DNA of 64,000 nucleotides from Paguma larvata (GCA_030068075.1 CM057826.1:110649746-110713745); one strand, 5' to 3'; shown: positions 9,610-21,313, counted from the first letter of the stretch. Numbers and translations: made by a program. Notes: a model not told the origin generated them from the letters alone.

Positions 9610-10070
9610 AAACACATCCACATTCTAATGCCTGGAACCTATAAACATGCCACCTCACATGGTAAGGAAAAATTAAGGTTGAAGATAGAATTACGATTGC
9701 TAATCAGCAGACCTTAAAATGGTGAAATGTTATCCTGAATTACCTGCAGAGCTCAGAGTAATCACAGAGGTTCTCAGGAGTGAAAGAGGGAGGCAGGGAA
9801 GTCAATATCAGAGTGACACCGCATGAAAATGATTTAACTGGCCACTGCTGAGTTTAAAGGTGGCCATGAGCCAAGGCAGGAAGTCTCCAGAAGTTAGAAA
9901 AGGCAATGAAACAGATCTTCCCTACAGCCTCCACAAAGTAATGCAGCCCTACTGACTCCTTAGTTTTAACACAGTGAGATCCAGTTAGGACTTCTGAACT
10001 CCAGAAATAAATGATAATGATCTGTGTTGTTTTAAGCCACTCTCGACAGTAATTTGTTACAGCAGCTGGG
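9610..10070 (+). repeat. Old LTR-like repeat (MLT1/MaLR-like)
   Basis: It contains GGCCATGAGCCAAGGCAGGA, ATGCAGCCCTACTGACTCC and the end TGTTGTTTTAAGCCACTC. The same consensus recurs at 19595-20075. The family assignment is from memory. Confidence 0.5.
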
Positions 10071-10170
10071 CCTCATTCTCCCCATCTATAAAATAAGGTT
10101 AAAAACTCTATTTGATCAGGTTGTTGAGAGAATTAAATAAAGTACAATTTATACAAGTGCTTTGTAATAT
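10071..10170 (+). repeat. MIR fragment
   Basis: GGCCTCATTCTCCCCATCTA followed by TAAAATAAGG and GAGAGAATTAAATAAAG is MIR-like. Confidence 0.55.
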
Positions 10171-10311
10171 GTAAGACTGGAAGATTTCCGTTTGGCATGA
10201 AATTTCCACACTGAGCAAGTCATCAGCAATACTGATGTTTATGATGGTTATGAGAGCCAAGGGCTGATTTATAGAAAGATCATTCTTGTCAAAATCTAGT
10301 TAGTGACTCAC

Positions 10312-10384
10312 CTTTCCTGATGCTGATTCAGTCGCATTTGATCTGTAGCCAGAATGCTTTTTATTTTCCTCTGCTTCTTTTTCC
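10312..10384 (-). CDS. SPINK5: SPINK5 exon: D11-D12 linker
   Basis: This 73 nt exon completes a Leu codon and reads EKEAEENKKHSGYRSNATES followed by ASGK. Human reads EREAERKNEYSRSRSNGTGSESGK. N-A-T is a possible N-glycosylation sequon. No basic processing site. The acceptor is TTCCAG and the donor is AAG|GTGAGT. Confidence 0.94.
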
Positions 10385-10837
10385 CTGGAAGAGAAAAGAG
10401 TCAGTAAGTCATCCTGTTAGTCGAAACTCAGATTTGGAAGGAGCCTTAGAGTTCATATCCTACTTTTCCTTCCCAGAGAATCTTTTTGCATCCTTGAGGC
10501 AGAGAGTCAGCTTGGTTATTAAGAAGCTTCCTCATCACAGGGTATATAAGGTAGACAGGTATTCTAGGTAGATTAACTCAAGTAATTTCAAAGTCTCCTT
10601 TATTTGTGTCCAAATTTACCTTTAACTTCGATCCTCTGGGCTTACTTCACAACCCTAGGACAACACAGAACAAGTTTGCTGAATCCATTACCTCTTCTTG
10701 ATATTAACTCATCAGATATTTAGAGGCAAGTTTCAAGTCTCGAGCTCAGCGTCCTCATCTTTTTAACGCTAAGTTGTGGTTTTTAATACCTCACCAACCC
10801 CCCGGTCTAGTGCCTTGACTTGTAGATCAACCCATCA

Positions 10838-11106
10838 GAGTGTTAGTTTTTAAAGTATGGAACCTAAGAGAGAAAGAAGATAAGTAATCTAGGAAGTACC
10901 TTAGGATCACGTTTGTTTTTTTTTTTTTTTTAATTTCTTTTCTGATAAAGTATTGCTGTCAGTGGCCCCTAAGTTTTCATGCACGTTAAGAAACACCTGC
11001 AAGATTTTTAAAAATTCAGATCCACTGACCATCCCAACAGGTTTGCTGCAAGATCTAGACTGGGACTCCGTAGCCTGATTTTTAACAAGCCAGGTCATTC
11101 CGATGC
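10838..11106 (+). mobile_element. MER5A-like hAT fragment
   Basis: TTTTTAAAAATTCAGATCCA followed by GATTTTTAACAAGCCAGGTC and TTCCGATGCA resembles MER5A. Confidence 0.55.
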
Positions 11107-11177
11107 AGTCGGCTCAAGATCTAGTACACTTACTCTTCTTTCATCGTTTCATTTGGTGTTGTACAGAAAACAGACGT

Positions 11178-11243
11178 GTATGAATGTATATGACATGCAT
11201 ATATGCATATGTGTGTGTGTATATATATGTATATATACACATA
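11178..11243. repeat. TA/TG simple repeat
   Basis: Alternating purine-pyrimidine run: TATGCATATGTGTGTGTGTA followed by TATATATGTATATATACACA. Confidence 0.9.
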
Positions 11244-11399
11244 AGCTCTTTTTAGGGAGTTCTCTTTGCAAGTTTAAGAAATAGAGAAGTGGCAGTAAAA
11301 ATATATCCTGAAAATCGAAACAAATATAAAGTCATGAAATTTTAATCAAGTACTACTGGATAAAGAGGGTACTGTAATGATTCAGTTTAATGCAATTTG

Positions 11400-11930
11400 A
11401 GTCACAATCATGGCTCTGATCAAAAGCCTCCAGTGACCTCTGATCACACATGGAATAAAACCCAATATCCTTCTCTTGGCCTAAAAGAGCCTTATTTCAT
11501 CTCTCCAAGCTCATTTTCTGCAATTTTCCACGCAATAAATTTGAGACACGATGACCTCCTTTCTTGGTAATTTTACATCTTCAAACGTTTTCATGGGTTC
11601 CTGCTCTGCCTGAAACTTTCTTCCTCCAGATGTCCAGATGGCTTGCTTCCCTTACTTTTACGGGTGTCCCTCACACGTCAGGCTTTCCCCGAACACCATA
11701 AATAAGGCAGCAACTGCAATCCCTTTCTGTTGCCTTACTCTGCTTTATTTTCCTTGTTACCATGTGGCCCTGGGCTACATACTTATTTGCTTTTTTATTC
11801 ATAACCTGCCCTATATTAGATTATAGTTCCATGGCAGGGACTTTGTCTTATTTACATGAAGAATTCTTGCCCATGACTAGTGCCTGTTACAATGTAGACA
11901 GTCAAAAACTATTCATTATCAGATGAACGA
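11400..11930 (+). repeat. L2 3' end
   Basis: CTTTCTTCCTCCAGATGTCC, GGCTTGCTTCCCTTACTTTTAC and CCATGGCAGGGACTTTGTCT follow the L2 3' end in order. Confidence 0.75.
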
Positions 11931-12269
11931 TTTCTAAAGATTGTAAAAAAATATTCCGTCTATGCTGTGTTTGTTAAATACTCCAGGTAAGGATCTTATA
12001 ATATAGATGACTAATTACATCGGCAGAATTTTATCTCATACATTTTTTGCAGTGGAGAATCGTCATAGATAACAAAATTATCTTTTAATATATGAGGCAA
12101 AAAGAAAAAAAGTCCTGAAAGAAATGCTCTCTCAGTTATGTTAGTCCTATCTGCAAGGTAGAAGTTGTGCAAATGGACAACACAGTGTACTGTAGGAAAT
12201 CATAATATTAGTTATTATTTATTACTATTCATACTGATGCCTATTATTTCCTGAACACTAATCAAGGTG

Positions 12270-12520
12270 TTAATAGTGACAATTCACATTTATTGAGTGC
12301 CTTCTTTGTGCAAGGCACTGTATAGAGAGTTTTACATGGTTCTTCTCATTTAACTTGCAAAACAAATACTATGTGGGTGCGACGATGATTGTCGCCTCTT
12401 TCCCATGATAAATCTGCGCAGCTGGAAGCCTAGGAAAGGGAAATAACCTGTCCCAGAGCATGAAGCTGAAATGATCCGGCGCTAATCCCCTAGCACTGCA
12501 CAACTCTACTGCCTTGCTTC
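12270..12520 (+). repeat. MIR
   Basis: CACATTTATTGAGTGCCTTC, TTTGTGCAAGGCACTGTATA and ATTTAACTTGCAAAAC are classic MIR blocks. Confidence 0.75.
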
Positions 12521-12640
12521 CACTAACGAATTTTCATCATGTGAATAAATATTAGGCTACTATTCAGAGGAACCGGATTCTGGTTTCAGCTCTGAAGTTC
12601 ACTTCCCCATGAGACCTTGAAGTTAAGAAAAAAATTTCAG

Positions 12641-12868
12641 GGGTGCCTGGGGGGCTCAGTTGGTTAAGCATCTGACTCTTGGTTTTGGCACAGGTCACGA
12701 TCTCATGGTTTCATGAGTTCAAGCCCCACACTGGGGCTGTGCGCTGATGGTGCAGAGCCTGCTTGGGATTCTCTCTCTCTGTATCTCCCTCTCTATCAGC
12801 TCCTCCCCTACTCACACTGTCTCTGTCTCTCTCGAAATAAATAAATAAAGTTGAAAAAAGTTGAAAAA
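12641..12868 (+). mobile_element. Can-SINE (variant head)
   Basis: GGGTGCCTGGGGGGCTCAGT with GACTCTTGGTTTTGGC, an older Can-SINE subtype. Duplications AAAAAAATTTCAG and AAAAAAAATTTTCAG flank it. Confidence 0.88.
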
Positions 12869-13602
12869 GAAAAAAAATTTTCAGTTTTTCTCATCTGTAG
12901 AATGCAACATTTGAACAAATTAGATTTTCTCACATGGCCTATACTATCACAAGATTATAATTTCTTTCCAAGGAGAAAGGTGAAAAAGATGTATGTGTGG
13001 AGAAGCATTAAATACATATTAAATTCATATCAGGTAAATGTCATAATTAATAGCATTATGATATATGCATCAAATTTTAGAACTATGAGTACCTATCAAG
13101 ATCGCCCAGAAAACTATCTCAATGTACAAGAGTGGTTATGTTACCTGCCCCAGTAACACAAATCAAGAGTGGCTGAGTTGGATCAGAAAGCACTCCACCT
13201 CAGTACCACTCACCATGGGAAAAACACAGAAGAAACATCCTCAGGTACGCAATAGGGTGTTCCATACACATGGCAAGAAACAACCCTCTTAAACTATTCT
13301 AAATACCTTCATGAACTCGCCACAGGACTTAGGCATTATACGTTCTAAAGAGAAATGATCTACCAAGATGGCACTTGGTCACAGAATTATGAGAGAAAAT
13401 TCCTGAGTAGGAATCAGACAATGATTAGCTGCTGTTGCTAAGGCTCATTGTTCCTCATGGGTATAAGAGAAAGAGATCATATTTGGGAATTAACAAAAAC
13501 GACATTTTTTCAGGAGGGAGCTATCAGTAAATGAGAAATAGCCAGTCATTCGGGAGGAACTGGGGACTATCTTTGAGACTGCCAGCTGAAAGAAGTACTT
13601 AC

Positions 13603-13730
13603 AGTATCTCCTTACACATGATACACTTGTTGTTGTATGACTTGCCATCGGCATCACGTACAGGATCACGCTCCCGAGTACAGCTGAGTTTTCCATTTTG
13701 CATCTTGCCCCGATACTCTGCACACTGGTC
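13603..13730 (-). CDS. SPINK5: SPINK5 exon: LEKTI domain 11 core
   Basis: This 128 nt exon encodes DQCAEYRGKMQNGKLSC, TRERDPVRDADGKSYNNK and CIMCKEI. It has four Cys and P1 Arg. The counterpart is human D11 (DECAEYREQMKNGRLSC with DADGKSYNN). DADG replaces the GPDG of its neighbours, as in human. The donor is CT|GTAAGT and the acceptor is TTTCAG. Confidence 0.96.
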
Positions 13731-15133
13731 CTGAAAAAGGAGCAGAGAGTAGGTCTCTTGGATTGCTTGGTCTGTTGCATTGTTAAGTTTGTTAAATGAT
13801 TTGAGTTCCTCTTATTACAATGTTTGGCACTGCTATCTACAGAGAAAGAGGGACTGGAGTCACCCATATTCTAAGAAGTCAGTTGTCATAGTTAATAATG
13901 TTGCTTCTAAGGTTCTACATTGGGAAATTATAAAGCTGGCTGGGATTTAATAGCACAGACGAAGGGTCAGCAAACTACAGTCTATGGGATTAATGTGTCT
14001 GATTGGTTGTCTTTCCATATGGGGGTTTTACAAATCAAACTTGAAACATACCTTCAATTGATTTATTTAGGGATATTTATGGCTGCTCTCCCACAACAAT
14101 GTTAGAATGGAATAGGAGCAACAGAGTCCATATAACTCATGACGCCTTAAATATTTGCTATCTGGCGTTTTACAGAAAAAAAAATTGCTGACCTCTGATG
14201 TAGACAGAAGGGAGAAAGAATTGCTGGAGGAAAGTACAAAGTTATACAAAATGCCAAGGAATACAGGCTCAAGCCAACTGTGGAGAAGACAGGGGACTTT
14301 TTGAGTCCTCACCCTTGAGAGTGAGAATGTGGCCTCCTTAAGGAGAAAAGATGGAAAAACAGAACAGCCAGAATTTATCAAAGACATATGTCGGGCCTGT
14401 GTCAGATCTGGAAGCGAAGAGAGGGTCTTGATATCCTAAGGTCGTAAGAAGTGAAATGAAGCACTGTAATCTTATGCAGTGGTGGTCACAGGCCCAAGGG
14501 GTGGGTTTACAGGCAACACCATCATTCTGACTCTTAAAAATGTCTCGGGAGATGTGCTAAAACTTGCCTAAATTATTTTATTTTATCGCTGTAAGAGTAC
14601 TGCTAGATAAGGGAAGCTAGAGTGCAGGGAGATGACGTAATTTATTCGATGCTGCATAGCGGGGGCAGGGTCTACCCAAACTATGTGGTTCTGAAAACCA
14701 TGCTCTTTCACCATATTGTGCTGCCTTGGATCAATAGAAAAAATGCCTTGAAAACGTGGCCCCATCGAAGGAAAGAGAGAATAATAAAAGAAAATAAAGA
14801 GCCTGGGATGCTGCTGAGGAATTTCTCCATGATTGTACCACTTACTCTCTTGTGATCAATACTGGCCTGAGAGCTACACTATATAAAAAGGGGTCAGGCC
14901 ACTGGGATGAGGTCATCATGTTAATTATTTCCTCGATTAAAGAAATCAAAACGAGCCATGGAGAGACTTGCTGAGATATTACTCCACGGTTTCAAGGAGG
15001 AAACTCCCCTGTCCTCCAGAGGAAGCTTTCAAACTCGGCCTGACGTACATTCCCCGTTAAGCCCGGCTCTGTCGTGGCGCTCTCCTCAGATACTTGCATC
15101 CACCCTGGTAGTGGAAATTAGAGGTTCGCTCAC
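13731..15133. other. Intron between the D10-D11 linker and D11
   Basis: Holds one hAT-type relic (listed). Nothing recognised in 14200-15133. Confidence 0.75.
13962..14199 (+). mobile_element. hAT-Charlie (MER1-type) relic
   Basis: Ends AAGGGTCAGCAAACTACAGT and TTGCTGACCTCTG are the near-inverted CAGGGGTCGGCAAACT ends of a MER1-type hAT element. Confidence 0.65.
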
Positions 15134-15236
15134 CTGCGCTTTCCCTCCTCCGCCACCGCCACCGTGGGAACTCTGCCCTGCAGTGATTCTCTGATCTTCC
15201 CCTTCTTTCTTCTTTCTTTCTTCATCTTCTTTCTGG
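15134..15236 (-). CDS. SPINK5: SPINK5 exon: D10-D11 linker with Gly run
   Basis: This 103 nt exon, the longest linker, completes a Phe codon and reads QKEDEERKKKEGEDQRITAG followed by QSSHGGGGGGGKAQ. The seven-Gly run is written with mixed codons (GGT GGC GGT GGC GGA GGA GGG); human has about five Gly here. No convertase motif is present, so D10 and D11 are expected to remain linked by a very flexible spacer. The acceptor is TTCCAG and the donor is CAG|GTGAGC. Confidence 0.95.
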
Positions 15237-16809
15237 CTGGAAATTAGAAAGGGGGAGGTACGGAATAATAGATTACAGAGAGTGGAGCCCATTTCTGTGA
15301 GTTCCTCATCGTGTGCCCAAATCGATTTGTACAGAATCCACCAGCATTTACTGAACATCTACTATGTTGCAGTCCCTCCTCTGAAAATAAAAAGATGAAG
15401 TACGTGGAGTCCTACGGCCTAGAAGAGTTCTCGCTACTGTAAAGGAAACCCAACATGGACGTAAACAGAAGCAAGACCACGTGAGTGGTTTGCTAGCACT
15501 CCCTACATGCTCACTGTGACTTAGCAGCTGGGTTCTTCTCAGACACCTCACAGTCAAGAGGTCCAACAAGAATTACCTACTCCACCAAATGTGTCCTTGC
15601 TCCTAGATCCTCTACCTTTCATGAAGAAGAAAACGCCAGAGTCATCTCTGTCCCCTTCCCCTCAGCTCCCACGGCTGTTGCCACTGTGACACTGATTTCA
15701 CATCTGCCGGTTGGTCTGTTCACCTTCCCTCCTATTTCTCTTGCTCGAATCTGATCTAGAGGCTCCTGAATTCCTACAAACCCCTACTACCACCAGGAGC
15801 ATTCTGAATCTTAGTCCCTTCCTTCTTGTTTTCCCCCCTTTTTATTGCTGACTTACGAATCTTCCTAAAGTAACTGTATTTATGCCACTTACTCTCCTAC
15901 TGGAAAAATGTTAACAGCTTCCCACTATGTATAGAATTCAAAATCCTTGATACAACATTCAAAGCCATCAAAGCGGCTAGGTTCTAACCAAACTAAATGA
16001 CTTGCTTTTTGTTGTTCAGATTACTGTTCTCTTAATTTCAGAGCTTTACCCATTCTGTTACCCTCTGCCCCTCTCATTCCTTCCTGTACTGTTCACATCT
16101 TATCCAAATTATGAAGTCCAGTTCTATGTCCACTTTCTATAATAAAATAAAACTTTCTATTAACCCTCTCTTCCCTGAAGTTCCAGAACACACTGCATAC
16201 ATCATTTTTCACTTGGCAATTCCCCCCTCATATTTGATTTACTTGTACCCATGTCTACTCTTTAGTCAACTATATGATATCTGAGAAGACTATTTAATCC
16301 ATCTATATATGGTCATTATTGATGTTGTGCATTGTAGATATTCAGTAAATGGCTATTGAATGACTTAAATATTTTATGTGTATTTCTGAGCTTTGTATAA
16401 AGAACTATTTTTCATTCTGCGAAAAATGTGATATTTTCAAAAATGGAGGTGGAAGAGTTAGACAACACAATATGTGTATTACATTCTCAGTGGTAGTTAA
16501 AAGATAATCTAGAGAAGGGATCCGTCTGACAGCAAAGGACCTAAAATTTTACTGAGAAAGATGTTGTGATCTATTAATAGGTAGGCTCTACCCCAGAACT
16601 AAGAGAAAATGTAATAACCTAGATATATTGTCTATTTCGAGAACTTGAATCTTGGCGTTTAGAGAGAAAGATTTGCCTAAAAATGCTCTACAGAATCATT
16701 TGCTCCTTTTATATGTAAAGAAAGGACAAACACAATATATATTATCATCCTGGCTCTTTGTCTCCCCAAGTTTGCCGACCCACAGCAGGGGCTTCATTTG
16801 TGTACTCAC
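15237..16809. other. Intron between D10 and its linker
   Basis: Contains an L2 (listed). Nothing recognised in 15237-15689 and 16366-16809. Confidence 0.75.
15690..16365 (+). repeat. L2 3' end
   Basis: CCCACTATGTATAGAATTCA, TTACCCTCTGCCCCTCTCAT and TTCAGTAAATGGCTATTGAA follow the L2 order. Confidence 0.65.
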
Positions 16810-16937
16810 AAGACAGCTTTACACATGGCACACTTGTTGCCGTGGGTCTTGCCATCTGGGCCGCGCACGGGATCGTTTTCACGTGTGCAGAAAAGATTTC
16901 CGTCTTGCAAAAGGCTCCGAAATTCACTGCACGTATC
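16810..16937 (-). CDS. SPINK5: SPINK5 exon: LEKTI domain 10 core
   Basis: This 128 nt exon encodes DTCSEFRSLLQDGNLFC, TRENDPVRGPDGKTHGNK and CAMCKAV. It has four Cys and P1 Arg. The counterpart is human D10 (ETCDEFRRLLQNGKLFC), recognised by the LLQ motif. The donor is TT|GTGAGT and the acceptor is CCTTTAG. In human LEKTI the D8-D11 fragment is a potent kallikrein inhibitor, so this domain is functionally important by family knowledge. Confidence 0.96.
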
Positions 16938-17457
16938 CTAAAGGAGGAGAAAGGGCAAAAGTAGGGGTATTAGGGGTATTTTCTTATAAATTACTTTGTT
17001 GGACTCCTACTAAGTGCTTCTAGAAAGAATGGAAAATGACCTACAGATATATTTTTTTTCCTGGCAACTGTTTCATTAAATTCCTACTAAACACACATGA
17101 TTTAAAAAGAGGTTTCTCTTTCTTTTTCCTTGAGATATGGCCCCCAAATCCGGACTGAATCTGCATTCACACATAAGACTTGTCTTTGATGGGGGCAAGA
17201 AAATGACCACAAACTTGAAAAAATATACTTGGAATCAGTCTTTTTGAAGTCAAGAAAATGTTATTCTAGATTATCCTAGTGCACCCAATGTATTATTTTT
17301 ATTTCCCCCCAAATGCTGTCACCAGAAAGAAATAAAGGTGCAGAAAGGAAAACAACTGACTTGACCAAATGCGGTCATCCACAACTACATAGTGGGTTAG
17401 GAAGACTGCTAGATGTGGTGTCTAGAGGTCCAGGTTTCACTTCTTTGTTTCCACTTT

Positions 17458-17728
17458 TTTTTTTAGAATAGTTTATTTTCAAATTGGTTTACATATAACA
17501 CCCAGTGTTCATCCCAACACGTGCCCTCTTTAATATCTGTCACCCCCTCTCCCCCCTCCCTCACCTCCCTCACCTCACTCACCCTCAGATTGTTCTTAAC
17601 ATGGATGGAACTGGAGGGTATTATGTAAAGTGAAATAAGTCAGTCAGAAAAAGACAGATACCATATGTTTCCACGAATAGGTGGACTTTGTGAGACTAAG
17701 CAAAAACCAGGGGGAGGGCTAGAGGGGA
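17458..17728. mobile_element. L1 3' pieces, rearranged
   Basis: The first part (AATAGTTTATTTTCAAATTG, CCAGTGTTCATCCCAACACG) is an antisense L1 end. The second (GATGGAACTGGAGGGTATTA, GTGAAATAAGTCAGTCAGAA) is sense. Opposite orientations meeting at about 17590 suggest a twin-priming inversion, a common L1 outcome. Confidence 0.65.
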
Positions 17729-17855
17729 ATGTTTCCACTTTTTAACTGTGAGTACTTGGATTCTGATACCAAAAGTCCCACTGCCTTTGTAAACAAGTTC
17801 TTCCTTCTCTCTGGATTTTAAATCTTCATTGAAAAACATGGGAATGAAGTAAATC

Positions 17856-18057
17856 GTGTTTGCCAACTATGGCCTGTAAGCAAAATCTGGCCCACCACCT
17901 CCTTTAATAAATAAAGTTTTATTGGAACATAGGCATGCCCACTTTTTTTGCATAGTATCTATGGTTGCTTTACAGCTACACCAGCAGAGTTGTGACAGAC
18001 ACTAGGTGGCCACAACCTAAAATATCTACTATCTGATCCTTTAAGAAAATTGTATCA
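17856..18057 (-). mobile_element. hAT-Charlie (MER1-type) relic
   Basis: TTTGCCAACTATGGCCTGTA, AAATAAAGTTTTATTGGAAC and CTATCTGATCCTTTAAG match the same family as 13962-14199. Confidence 0.65.
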
Positions 18058-18180
18058 ATTCCTAGACTAGATGAACCCTGAGTTCTCTTACACAGGCTTT
18101 CAGTAATTTCACGTTATTTTTACAGAGACACTGCAAAAACCTCATCTTTTACTGTGGTATTAAACTTCCAGGACAACTAC

Positions 18181-18247
18181 CTTTTCAGCTTCTCTCTTAG
18201 CTTTTGCTCTGGATTCAGCTTCTTCTTTTTCTTTTGCTTCTTGCTGG
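18181..18247 (-). CDS. SPINK5: SPINK5 exon: D9-D10 linker
   Basis: This 67 nt exon completes a Phe codon and reads QQEAKEKEEAESRAKAKREA followed by EK. Human reads QQEAKEKERAEPRAKVKREAEK. KAKR-E is the last basic processing site of the series; later linkers lack one. The acceptor is CCTACAG and the donor is AAG|GTAGTT. Confidence 0.95.
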
Positions 18248-18882
18248 CTGTAGGAGGAAGAGGGAGAGAATCATTCCTAGCACCCAGGACATATTATCCT
18301 AAAGGGGCACTCTCTCTAGAGAGAAATATCCCATTCCTTCCATACCTCTACCAACTTAGCCTGGGAGTGGGAGAGTAAATGCACATCTCTCCATATTGTT
18401 TTCTGCTTTTAATGTTGCTTAAAGAATAAGACACGCACGTCATAGCAAACCACTGAACAAATCTTTACCGCTATATTCTTCTGGAAAATAAAGATACTGT
18501 CTTTCTCCCCAGAAAGCAAGGAGGGTGCTTGAAACTATTTCCTAGATGTTAGCAAATGTTCCATTTGTTAACACCTAGCGATCGCATCGTTGGATTATTC
18601 GTGATAGCATGTAAGCAGAGAGCAGATTTCCCAGTCCTTGTAAGTCATTAACTCTGGGGGGATTTGCCCTTAGCATGTAGTCCTCCCTGGAGCAATTCAA
18701 GTAGATGTGAGAACACTGAGAAATGTGCTGAGGATACGGCTTTATGACGGTAAATCCTTGAAAACAATGCAAAGATAGCTTCCATATATATTTTCTAGAA
18801 AAAACCTTCAAAATCACCTCCCTTGCCTGCCCCAGGCCTATCTTCTCCCACTCGCAGCAGCAGTGGACGTGGTTCTACTCAC
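18248..18882. other. Intron between D9 and its linker
   Basis: 635 bp with no repeat or element that I recognise. Confidence 0.8.
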
Positions 18883-19010
18883 AAAAAGGCCTCACACATG
18901 GAGCACGTATTGCCGTGCATTTTCCCATCTGGGCCCTCGATGGGGTCGTTCTCTCTGGTGCAGGGAAGTCGTCCGTTTCTCACATAGTTACGGTATTCAC
19001 TGCACAGCTC
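18883..19010 (-). CDS. SPINK5: SPINK5 exon: LEKTI domain 9 core
   Basis: This 128 nt exon encodes ELCSEYRNYVRNGRLPC, TRENDPIEGPDGKMHGNT and CSMCEAF, with four Cys and P1 Arg. The counterpart is human D9 (ELCSEYRHYVRNGRLPC). It is almost the same protein as D6, differing only at NY/KL and E/Q. The donor is TT|GTGAGT and the acceptor is TGGCAG. Confidence 0.96.
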
Positions 19011-19296
19011 CTGCCAAATGAGGGTGGATTTAAGAATCGGGCTCACTAAATCCTAGAAAACTTCCTCCACATTACCCCTATGGAACCTATGATACAACGC
19101 CCCCAAACATAGCTGATACATCAAAACGGTGATGTAGAGGGTCGACATCAGCCACGATGCTTTTTAGGAACTTTTGAGGGTCACACATCATCTGGAGTAC
19201 AAGATTACTGTTACTTAGCTCATTAGAAAACCTTCAATTCAACTCAAATATTATTCTGGGCTAGGAACTATGACGTATATAAAGAAGAATTGAAGA

Positions 19297-19482
19297 GAGG
19301 TCCTTGGTGGCTCAGTCAGTTGAGACTCTTGATTTCCACTCAGGTCATGTTCCCAAGGTTGTGGTATCAAGCCCCACTTCATTCTCCATGCAGAGCATGG
19401 AACCTGCTTAAGATTCTCTCTCTCTCTCTCTCTCTGCCCCTCTTCCCACTTGCACACTCTCTCCCTAAAACAAATAAATAAG
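19297..19482 (+). mobile_element. Old Can-SINE, degenerate
   Basis: AGGTCCTTGGTGGCTCAGTC head and AACCTGCTTAAGATTCTCTC body; the tail has expanded into a GAAA repeat. Confidence 0.82.
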
Positions 19483-19493
19483 AAAGAAAGAAA

Positions 19494-19550
<57 letters not shown>

Positions 19551-19556
19551 GAAAGA
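19483..19556. repeat. (GAAA)n microsatellite
   Basis: About 18 tetranucleotide units with rare interruptions, grown from the SINE tail. On the gene strand it is (TTTC)n, about 470 nt upstream of the D9 acceptor. Confidence 0.97.
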
Positions 19557-19594
19557 TTAGCTCTTGTTCTTTCTGTAAAAAATTGCTGGTTGGC

Positions 19595-20075
19595 AGAACA
19601 ATAGCTCCCACCCCTCCTATTTGTCCAAGTCCTGATACCCAGAACCTGTGATCATATTACCTTAGGGGGCAAAAGAGACTTTGCAGGTGTAATTAAGTTA
19701 AGAACCTGGAGATGAGGAGATTCTCCTGGATTATCCTAGTCTGTCCAAAGTAACGGCAAGGGTCAGTCTTTGCAACAAGAAGAGTGAGAGAGAAGAGCTC
19801 GAGAGGGAGCTACAACTGTAGAGATGTGATGTTGTTGGCTTTGAAGACGATGGAAGAGGTCCAAGAGCTAAGGGACATGGATGTCTTCTAGAAGTGAGAA
19901 AAGGCAAAGAGACAAATTCTCCCCTAGAGATTCCAGAAAGGAACGCAGCCCTACCAACCCTTTGATTTGGTTCATTGAGACCCAGGTCAGACTTCTAATG
20001 TAAAGAAACCAAGACAATAAGTTTGTTTTGCTTTAGGTCAGCAGATTTGTGATAATCTGTTAGAGCAATGATAAA
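19595..20075 (+). repeat. Old LTR-like repeat (MLT1/MaLR-like)
   Basis: CCAGAACCTGTGATCATATT, GGCAAAAGAGACTTTGCAGG and AACGCAGCCCTACCAACCCT parallel the copy at 9610-10070. Confidence 0.5.
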
Positions 20076-20539
20076 AACCAAATACAGAGTGTTTAGAGTC
20101 TTTGGAGAATATACATAGAAGCATCCATAAGCTAGAATAAAAAGAATGATATAACTGACAAATAAATGAAGATTGCTGGCATAAGAGATGCCATATATAA
20201 ATGGGGAAAATCTTTGGAGAGCAGCTAATACTTATTCTGAGCCATGAAAAGTGGCCAGAATTTTGACAGAAGACAGGCGCAATCATGTCTGAGTGAGTAA
20301 AACCATAGAGAAAGTAAAGTCTATTGTGTATATAATACTGAAGACTTAAGACATGGGCTATTATATATGGGTTAGTTCCTTGGGCCTTTGTAAAAATAAT
20401 ACACATAAAATAGTTTATGATTTTATAAGTGTTGAAACTAAGATATAAAAATGTTGACTGTCTGCCTTACTGGTAGGGAGACAGAGCCAGTATTTGAGAC
20501 TTGACAGTCTGAGCCTAGGTTTTTAACCACAAAGTGACT

Positions 20540-20980
20540 GAGTCCACAAGATGGGATACCTTGAATTAATGCTTGGCATGTCCAAGAAGCAAAAAGGTGG
20601 CCAGTAGGGCTGGCACAAGGGCAGCACTGGGTAGAAAGTAGGAGATGAGGCCTGAGAGGTGGCAGAGGTCAGATCATGGGTGGCATTGTAAGCCACTAAA
20701 AGAGACTTGGTTCTTACTCTGGGCAAGTTAGAAGCCACTGGACAGCATAGCTTGCCTTATGTTTTTAAATAACAACTTTGGTTTTGGGGTTAAGGGTAGA
20801 TAATAGGAAACAAAGACGAAAGCAGAGAGAACAGTAAGAAGTAAGGTCTTCCAAATTACAAAAGGCCACAGGAGAGGAGCAGTGAAGACCCGAAGTGCAC
20901 CTTGTAAAACTGTTACAAATGGTGATAGGGTGCAAAATCTAAGGTGCATCATGGGCGCTAAAGCCAGAACTTGTGGTCCA
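20540..20980 (+). repeat. Ancient mammalian repeat, family not assigned
   Basis: AGGTGGCAGAGGTCAGATCA, GGCATTGTAAGCCACT and TTCTTACTCTGGGCAAG resemble a widespread ancient repeat also seen near 23800-24020 and 45975-46440. Confidence 0.4.
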
Positions 20981-21313
20981 GTTGCTAGCTCTCAAATTAT
21001 TAACTATATGTATTTCCTAACTTCTTATCTGAGCCTGAGTCCTCTTCTATAAAATGCAAATAACAATCACATACCTTGAATGGTTACTACAAAGATCAGC
21101 CATAAAATTATTATACCACATGACATATGCTAGCAACTAAATAATTAATAGCCATCACCATCATCATCGTCATCATCATTATGTGAGAATGCAAACCCCA
21201 GGCTCAAAAATGTTGTTACGTAAATTTCCCAAATCCTCACAGAAAATTAACTGGGATTAAGACTTAGGGTTTATTTGTTTTGTTTTGATTTGTTTGTTTT
21301 GAACTAAACATTC

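Larger units (their letters stand above)
9476..10311. other. Intron between the D11-D12 linker and D12
   Basis: Mostly an LTR-like repeat followed by a MIR (listed). Nothing else recognised. Confidence 0.8.
10385..13602. other. Intron between D11 and its linker
   Basis: Contains MER5A-like, L2, MIR and SINE copies and a TA/TG repeat (listed). Nothing recognised in 10385-10837, 11244-11399, 11931-12269 and 12883-13602. Confidence 0.75.
16938..18180. other. Intron between the D9-D10 linker and D10
   Basis: Contains an L1 end and a hAT relic (listed). Nothing recognised in 16938-17457. Confidence 0.75.
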
